Shown here piece after piece: positions 18,694 to 23,353 of a stretch of 23,353 nucleotides of DNA; positions within the stretch are counted from its first letter, which is position 1, and every line of letters begins with the position of its first letter. Under the pieces are notes generated by a model that searched no databases, was not told the origin of the DNA, and saw nothing but the letters and a program-made list of their open reading frames with translations. The stretch spans positions 1 to 23,353 of the IMG/VR virus record IMGVR_UViG_3300029448_000461. One strand, 5' to 3'. The position numbers and the translations under genes were made by a program. The DNA comes from a virus.

Positions 18694-19096
18694 TTATTTA
18701 GGCGATATTTTATTTTTGGTGGCACATTCACAAATGCACCATCATTTTAAAATGCACAAAATTAAAAAAATTTTTTTACCGCCAGTTAATTTAGGTCAGT
18801 ACCGAATATTTTATATGAACTCAAAGCCGAGTGGTTTTTGTACTTGGGCATGGGTATCTGATGAAGTTTTAGAAAAATTGCAAAAGGGCAACTCAATTAT
18901 TGAGGCTAAAGATTGGCAGTCAGGTAATAATTTATGGTTTGCTGATTGGGTAAGTCCTTTTGGGCGAACTAGAGAAATGGTTCGGTCTATGAGGGATTTT
19001 GTAACTAAGAATTTTGGCACAAATGTAAAAGGTCAGTGGATAAGATCATCAAAAGGAAAAAAAGGTTATGCGTTTTCAAATAAAGAAAATACTTGA
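18659..19096 (+). CDS. HlyC-like toxin-activating lysine acyltransferase family protein
   Basis: 145 aa, close to HlyC's 170. ATG 18659 lies within the end of the portal gene with AAGGCGG 7 nt upstream. Residues 14-32 (LGDILFLVAHSQMHHHF..) align with HlyC LGHVSWLWASSPLHRNW without gaps, so His27 matches catalytic His23. SGFCTWAWVSDEVLEKL and DWQSGNNLWFADWVSPFG match HlyC CSWANLS and DWTSGDRKWFIDWIAPFG; Asp96 matches Asp92. The family transfers fatty acyl from acyl-ACP to lysines of protoxins. No toxin gene is visible; the target here is unknown. It overlaps the next gene by 29 nt. Confidence 0.85.
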   Translation: MQKSQPIYREHNYLGDILFLVAHSQMHHHFKMHKIKKIFLPPVNLGQYRIFYMNSKPSGFCTWAWVSDEVLEKLQKGNSIIEAKDWQSGNNLWFADWVSPFGRTREMVRSMRDFVTKNFGTNVKGQWIRSSKGKKGYAFSNKENT

Positions 19097-20120
19097 AGGA
19101 TATGATCCTGCCGAACTAATTGAGCAGTCTATGTATTGTTTTGGATCTGATAGTTCAGACAATGACAACTCAGGTGGCGATGAGGCTGACGAAGTTTCTG
19201 AGAGAACTGAGGTTACTCAAGATTATAGCAGTAGTCCTAATGATGGTGGATATGCAAGTAATGAAGCAAGAGATAATTATGTTGCACAACAAAATGCTAT
19301 TGCAAATGCAGTGGCACAAGGCATAAGTCCAATTGATAGTGGTCGTGGCGGAAGTGAGCCTTCATTTGGTAATGCTATAGACAATATTGCAATGGGTGGC
19401 GGATTAAGTGCATTTGGTGGTCAAGGTGGCGGAATGTCAAATCAGGCAACCGCAGGAATACAATCAACATTAGGAGATATGGCAGGCGGTAGTTTAAGGG
19501 AAATAGATCCTATAACTGGTCAGAGAACAACTTTTTCTCCGATGCAAGTTCCTGATTTAGAACTTATGCCAAAAGTACCATATGACATATTTGGTATGCA
19601 AAATCGTGTTAATAAAATTTTAGAAGATAGAGATGCACAAGGATTATATACGCAAGTTACAAGAGATGAATTAGGAAATGTAACTGGTGCTTTTAACAAT
19701 GCTCCGATGTTTGGTTTAGGCTTTCTTCCAAATGTTAGAACTTATACTGGACTAGATCAAAATCCTTATAATGAAGATAGGAGATTTATGGATAGTGGCA
19801 ATGATGAGCAAGTTGTCGCACCAACAAGAAATCCAGTTAGCGGACAACCAGTTTGTCCTGATGGTTATAGGTTTGATGACGATTTGCAGGCTTGCAGGCT
19901 AGACACTACAAGACCAAATAATCCAAACAACCCAAATCCATTTCCTTCAGGAGATGCGTATTATAGAGCAACAAGTCTAGACAATGCTCCGATGAATGTT
20001 CCGAGTGGATTTGACTTTAATAAGGCTAATCAGGATTTTGTAAGTCAATTTGCATACCGCCCTGCTAATTTTACAAATCAAATGAATTTAAGTGGATTTA
20101 CTCCATTCAAGAGATCTTGA
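19068..20120 (+). CDS. Gly/Asn/Asp-rich low-complexity protein, probably virion-associated
   Basis: 350 aa from ATG 19068 (AAAAGGAAAAAAAGGTT before it). MYCFGSDSSD (from 22) resembles the start of several marine-phage proteins (MxCFGG...), so ATG 19131 is an alternative. The middle is Gly/Asn/Gln-rich (GGGLSAFGGQGGGMSNQ), followed by a C-x-x-GYxFDxxxQxC motif (QPVCPDGYRFDDDLQACR) and an Asn/Pro-rich tail ending FTPFKRS. It has only six lysines. It lies directly after the HlyC-like gene, which in RTX operons is the place of the substrate toxin, but no GGxGxD repeats are visible. Function unknown. Confidence 0.72.
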   Translation: MRFQIKKILEGYDPAELIEQSMYCFGSDSSDNDNSGGDEADEVSERTEVTQDYSSSPNDGGYASNEARDNYVAQQNAIANAVAQGISPIDSGRGGSEPSFGNAIDNIAMGGGLSAFGGQGGGMSNQATAGIQSTLGDMAGGSLREIDPITGQRTTFSPMQVPDLELMPKVPYDIFGMQNRVNKILEDRDAQGLYTQVTRDELGNVTGAFNNAPMFGLGFLPNVRTYTGLDQNPYNEDRRFMDSGNDEQVVAPTRNPVSGQPVCPDGYRFDDDLQACRLDTTRPNNPNNPNPFPSGDAYYRATSLDNAPMNVPSGFDFNKANQDFVSQFAYRPANFTNQMNLSGFTPFKRS

Positions 20121-20389
20121 TGAGAGAGGGAAAAGTAAGACAAGAATTTGAAAAAGGAAATAAAGCTGACATTTTATTAAAAAATGAAGTTTTTTTAGAA
20201 ATTTTTGAAAATTTAGAAAATCAGTTTTTAGATGCGTGGAAAAACTCATCCTTAAAAGATGCTCAGGAAAGAGAACGCATTTACTATCTTTATCAATCTT
20301 TGAAGGCACTAAAATCAGGAATTGAGAATGTTAGTGCAAATGGAAGATTGGCGAAGGCTCAACTAGATAAAATAATAGCAAACAACTAA
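20120..20389 (+). CDS. Small helical protein before the scaffold, 89 aa
   Basis: ATG 20120 shares one base with the preceding stop (TGATG); the in-frame TTG at 20117 is disregarded. The sequence is helical and charged: KADILLKNEVFLEIFENLENQFLDAWKNSSLKDAQERERIYYLYQSLKALKSGIENV. The pattern A-x-x-L-x-N-x-x-F-x-E ... W-x-x-S-x-x-x-D-x-x-x-R-E is common in short phage proteins between portal and scaffold. It may assist head assembly; no named family is claimed. Confidence 0.75.
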   Translation: MREGKVRQEFEKGNKADILLKNEVFLEIFENLENQFLDAWKNSSLKDAQERERIYYLYQSLKALKSGIENVSANGRLAKAQLDKIIANN

Positions 20390-20400
20390 AAGGAAAACTT

Positions 20401-21399
20401 ATGGACAATGTAAACTCGAAAGAGATCGGATCTATAACAGTAAACCAAGCAATTGACCAATTACTGCCCTTTGAGGAAGCAAAAGCTAACCCTCAAGAAG
20501 AGGCAATAACCGAGCCAGTAGAAGAAGAGGCTCAAGTATCAGAAACCGAAGAGCAAGAGGAAGTCTTAGAAGATAACTCCGATGAAAGCGAAGAAGTAGA
20601 AGATGCAACTTTTGAGGAAGATGAACAAGAAGAGGTTGAAGAAGAAGTCCAACTCTACAAAATCAAAGTTGATGGCGAAGAGGAAGAGGTAACTTTGGAT
20701 GAAGCCTTAAATGGTCATATGAGACAAAAGAAATTTCACAAAGAACTAAATGACTTGCATAGTAAACGTAAATCGTTTGAGGCAGAAAGTGCTGAAACGA
20801 AGCGATTGCGAGATCAGTATTCTTTAGGACTTCAGCAATTAAGCCAAGCATTACAAGTGCCTGAGCCTAATTGGGAAGAACTGCGAAGAACTAAGACCAA
20901 TGATGAGTTTGCAAGTATTCACGCAGAATACCAAATTCAACAAAATAATTTAGCGAAAGTACAGCAACAACAACAAGTAATAAAATCTCAACAAGAGGCA
21001 GAACATCAAGAGAAATATCAAAATCATTTAAAAGCTGAGTTTGACACAATGCTTGATAGAATTCCTGCTTGGAGAGATGAGAAAGTTAGAGATGCTGAAA
21101 GATCAAAAGTGATCTCATATGCTAAATCCAACATGGGTTATACTGACGATGAAATTGCTCAGGCGAGTGATCATCGTGCAATTGTAACTTTGAGGAAGGC
21201 AATGCTTTATGATGAGTTAATGGCAGGCAAAACCAAAGCCAAAAAGAAGGTTAAGGATGCCCCCAAAATGGTTAGAGCAGGAACTCCTAAAACAAAATCT
21301 GAAGTTGTATCAAAGCGTAATTCAGACATGATGAAACGCTTCAATAATAACAGCACAATAGAGAGTGCTGTCGAACTACTTTTAAACAAATCAGCCTAA
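20401..21399 (+). CDS. Capsid scaffolding protein
   Basis: 332 aa. A strongly acidic region (25-90, many Glu) is followed by VQLYKIKVDGEEEEVTLDEALNGHMRQKKFHKEL, a motif found in many phage scaffolds, a long coiled coil (about 112-215, Gln-rich), and a basic C-terminus (TKAKKKVKDAPKMVRAGTP) of the kind that contacts the coat protein. Position just before the coat gene is typical. It should direct prohead assembly and then leave. RBS AAAGGAAAACTT. Confidence 0.88.
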   Translation: MDNVNSKEIGSITVNQAIDQLLPFEEAKANPQEEAITEPVEEEAQVSETEEQEEVLEDNSDESEEVEDATFEEDEQEEVEEEVQLYKIKVDGEEEEVTLDEALNGHMRQKKFHKELNDLHSKRKSFEAESAETKRLRDQYSLGLQQLSQALQVPEPNWEELRRTKTNDEFASIHAEYQIQQNNLAKVQQQQQVIKSQQEAEHQEKYQNHLKAEFDTMLDRIPAWRDEKVRDAERSKVISYAKSNMGYTDDEIAQASDHRAIVTLRKAMLYDELMAGKTKAKKKVKDAPKMVRAGTPKTKSEVVSKRNSDMMKRFNNNSTIESAVELLLNKSA

Positions 21400-21411
21400 A
21401 AGGAGAACTTA

Positions 21412-22365
21412 ATGGCAACTTTAACAACCGCAAATCAGACTGGCGAAAGAGAACAGCTTGCTGATATTATCTATAAGATTGATAGTGATGAAACACCAAT
21501 TTTTTCACTAGCAAAAAAAGAAACAGTGAATGGAACGTTAGTCCAGTGGAGTGTCCAAGAATTAGCTTCCGCAGGACAAAACAGTCTTTCTGAAGGTGCA
21601 GATGCTTCATATGCAACACCTACAGCAACGACAATCCTTAATAATCACACTCAAATAAGTGGAAAAGATTTTGCAATCTCAGGAACTTTAGAAAGTGTCG
21701 ATAAAGCAGGAAGAGCAAAAGAAAGTGCGTACCAATCAGTGTTGAAAGGACTTGAGTTAAGAAGAGACATCGAGAAGATTGTCGGAGATCTTAACGTAGC
21801 TAAGTCAGGCTCTGAGCCTCGTAAGACAGCTACACTAGTAACATGGATGACAAATGGAGATGCTTCTCCTTCTGACATTTCATTTGGTACTGGTGATGGT
21901 TCTGATGTTGCGGACTTAACTGGAACAGAAGCGGCTCTAACTTTAGCTAAAATTGACAATGCCGTAACTCAGGCATGGCAAGATGGCGGTAAGCCGAGAG
22001 TTTTAGTTTGTGATGCAACAAACAAAGCTAACATTTCTGACTTATCACAAGCAGGAACAAATCTTGTAACAAATCAGGTAAACACAACTCAGGGTCAAGC
22101 CCCTTCATTTGTGGGTGCAACTTCTGTTTACTTAACAGACTTTGGAACTCTTGAGTTAACACCTTCAAGATTTATGTCAGATAATAAGTTATTTGTTGTT
22201 GATCCTGATCACATAAAGATCGGAACACTTAATGGCAGAAACTTTACAAAGACAACATTAGCAAGAACTGGTGATGCAATCAAAGAGCAGATCATCACTG
22301 AGTTTGTCTTGATGCCAACAGCACCTAAAGCTCATGGTGCAGTTATTGGTTTATCAGGTGCTTAA
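21412..22365 (+). CDS. Major capsid protein, SU10-like (DUF5309 type)
   Basis: 317 aa. TTANQTGEREQLADIIYKIDSDETPIFSLAKKETVNGTLVQWSVQELASAG at the N-terminus is the hallmark of the SU10-like/DUF5309 major capsid family (HK97 fold); SGKDFAISGTLESVDKAGRAKESAYQSVLKGLELRRDIEKIVG and the C-terminal region (LARTGDAIKEQIITEFVLM.PKAHG) also fit. Several hundred copies form the icosahedral shell. Strong RBS AAAGGAGAACTTAATG. A terminator-like hairpin follows and may reduce transcription of the next genes relative to coat protein. Confidence 0.92.
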   Translation: MATLTTANQTGEREQLADIIYKIDSDETPIFSLAKKETVNGTLVQWSVQELASAGQNSLSEGADASYATPTATTILNNHTQISGKDFAISGTLESVDKAGRAKESAYQSVLKGLELRRDIEKIVGDLNVAKSGSEPRKTATLVTWMTNGDASPSDISFGTGDGSDVADLTGTEAALTLAKIDNAVTQAWQDGGKPRVLVCDATNKANISDLSQAGTNLVTNQVNTTQGQAPSFVGATSVYLTDFGTLELTPSRFMSDNKLFVVDPDHIKIGTLNGRNFTKTTLARTGDAIKEQIITEFVLMPTAPKAHGAVIGLSGA

Positions 22366-22379
22366 TAACTAGCGATGAG

Positions 22380-22407
22380 AGGGCGATTAATTTCGCCCTT
22401 TCTATTT
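22380..22407 (+). terminator. Partial terminator after the major capsid gene
   Basis: AGGGCGA-TTAAT(T)-TCGCCCT stem at 22380-22399 (7 bp, AT loop) with TTCTATTT following. The T-run is interrupted, so it probably trims rather than stops the head operon. Confidence 0.6.
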
Positions 22408-22419
22408 ATAGGGGAAACA

Positions 22420-22752
22420 ATGTCTAGACTATTATCAAGAAATCCATATTCGCAGAAAGAAACTTTTTGGCATGACAATAACGATGGCACTTACACCATT
22501 GAGACAAAACAGCACATTAAAGAAGTTTTAGAAGCCAATAAAAGAAAAGCAAATGACTACGAAAAAGGATCTATGATTGGTAACACGCAAAGACACTGGC
22601 AACATATAGCCGAGATACCAAACAATTTATATCTAGAACTTATGCAAAAGTTTGGAGATCCAAAGGATAACCCTGAAGCCTCTAAGAAGTGGAAGCGGTG
22701 GCTTAACGATAGCGAAAATAGATTTTTCAGAACTGGCGGAGGCTCGATGTGA
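22420..22752 (+). CDS. Small neck/head-associated protein, 110 aa
   Basis: The start is set at ATG 22420 (AGGGGAAACAATG); an upstream in-frame ATG at 22375 lies in the terminator and is rejected. MSRLLSRNPYSQKETFWHDNNDGTYTIETKQHIKEVLEANK and KRWLNDSENRFFRTGGG match a short protein found after the capsid gene in many podo-like phages (..DP..g..e.fhyd...d.f.iet.qdv..ileankr...W..vA.IPl..y.....GI....d..a..rwLNdpdNrfFRT..g). Probably head or neck assembly; the exact role is not known. The 3' end overlaps the next gene (ATGTGA). Confidence 0.78.
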   Translation: MSRLLSRNPYSQKETFWHDNNDGTYTIETKQHIKEVLEANKRKANDYEKGSMIGNTQRHWQHIAEIPNNLYLELMQKFGDPKDNPEASKKWKRWLNDSENRFFRTGGGSM

Positions 22753-23353
22753 GCATATCAACATATTCAGAATTAAAAACTGCGGTAGCTAACTTTCTAG
22801 CTAGAACTGATCTTGACGATCAGATCCCTAACTTTATCCAGTTAGCTGAGGCAAGATTATCTAGAGAGTTAGAGACTAGAGATCAGGAAAAAAGAGCGAC
22901 TGCCACATTGACAAGCGGTGATGAGTTTATAGCCCTTCCCACTGACATGAGAGAGGTCAGAGAGATTAAGCTAAATACAAGTCCAAATGTCGTATTAGAA
23001 TATAAAAGCCCTACAGCCTTAGACACTGCCTTTACTGGCGGAAGTGGCAGACCTTCAGCCTATTCTATTGTTGGTGGTGAGTTAAAGATCAGACCTATAC
23101 CTGATGATAACTACACAGCCGAAATTATTTATATCGGTAGCCTCACTGCCCTATCAGATAGCAATGCAACAAATGTGATGTTAACTCGTCACCCTGATGC
23201 TTATTTATCAGGGGCATTAGTTGAGGCTTACACCTATTTAATGGATGAACAAAGGGCATCAACTTATGATGCTAAGTTTACAAGATCTATAGAAGAGATA
23301 AGAAAAGATGAACAACGATCTCACTATGGAACTGGTGCTTTGCACATATCATC
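22749..23353 (+). CDS. Head-tail adaptor, SU10-like (3' partial)
   Basis: GTG 22749 (GGAGG 6 nt upstream) opens a frame that runs to the window end, 201 residues visible. MSISTYSELKTAVANFLARTDLDDQIPNFIQLAEARLSRELETR, then FIALPTDMREVREIKL and LEYKSPTALDTAF, LKIRPIPDDNYTAEIIY, matches the SU10-type adaptor protein family, in which 'F..lAe.ri.rel..r..e' and 'lP.Df.e.r.i.l' are typical. It should form the ring below the portal. The remainder lies outside the window. Confidence 0.85.
   Translation, partial: MSISTYSELKTAVANFLARTDLDDQIPNFIQLAEARLSRELETRDQEKRATATLTSGDEFIALPTDMREVREIKLNTSPNVVLEYKSPTALDTAFTGGSGRPSAYSIVGGELKIRPIPDDNYTAEIIYIGSLTALSDSNATNVMLTRHPDAYLSGALVEAYTYLMDEQRASTYDAKFTRSIEEIRKDEQRSHYGTGALHIS

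Noticed and set aside
19068-20120. RTX toxin as partner of the HlyC-like enzyme
   Set aside because: No GGxGxD nonapeptide repeats and no hydrophobic pore region; it is described as an unknown protein only.
20663-20851. - strand ORF inside the scaffold gene
   Set aside because: Antisense of an acidic coiled-coil gene, no RBS or neighbour coupling.
22375-22419. Longer start for the protein after the capsid gene
   Set aside because: It would translate the post-capsid hairpin; ATG 22420 has AGGGG and opens the conserved region.

Overview
The window is a contiguous, AT-rich (roughly two-thirds A+T by eye) piece of a temperate tailed phage or prophage genome, with genes packed head to tail. The host is probably an alphaproteobacterium, plausibly marine. 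At 3051-3101 lies the 3' half of an initiator tRNA-fMet(CAT) gene whose anticodon stem has the A29-U41 / GC / GC form, known as an alphaproteobacterial variant. The small conserved proteins also look like those of uncultured marine phages. Portal, major capsid protein and adaptor resemble the SU10-like (short-tailed) set. Both window ends cut through genes, and the tail genes expected between adaptor and tail fibre are missing, so this is part of a circularly permuted or integrated genome.

Layout: (1) 2-2952, + strand: end of a tail fibre with an S74 self-cleaving chaperone, three small proteins, a GH24 lysozyme and a GTA-type 3TM holin. (2) 2953-3328: the attachment region, with a tRNA-fMet core, flanking tandem copies of AGTGATAAAT (probable integrase arm sites), a UUCG-loop terminator and a strong promoter. 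(3) 3329-6820, +: a tiny leader ORF, five small unknown genes and a tyrosine integrase, every junction being TAATG; four junctions are copies of GGAGCAAACTAATG. (4) 9869 to 6817, - strand: a Red-like recombination operon (YqaJ exonuclease, ERF annealing protein, SSB), a DUF6378-like protein and three Cys-rich proteins, two of them paralogues. (5) 9931-10975: CI-like repressor with a degenerate S24 active site, a 43-aa ORF and the divergent control region. (6) 10976-13266, +: Cro-like regulator, two PDDEXK-like nucleases, a replication initiator and a DUF6456-like protein that may activate late genes. (7) 13255-13785: two small - strand genes, then a late leader with a terminator. (8) 13786-23353, +: small and large terminase, several tiny conserved proteins, portal, a HlyC-like lysine acyltransferase, a Gly/Asn-rich protein, scaffold, major capsid protein, a neck-type protein and an adaptor.

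How it fits together: CI probably controls leftward (about 9900) and rightward (about 10925) early promoters through shared CCTATATGTT-type sites. The early arms make recombination and replication proteins. The DUF6456-like protein ends the rightward early operon and is a candidate switch for the head genes, which lie behind a terminator. Integrase is expressed with five unknown genes from a promoter inside the attachment region. The most unusual items are the HlyC-like acyltransferase between portal and capsid genes, the reuse of the attP arm repeat (inverted) between terS and terL, catalytic substitutions in both integrase and repressor, and the stereotyped TAATG gene cassette. All family calls come from reading motifs; no database search was run.
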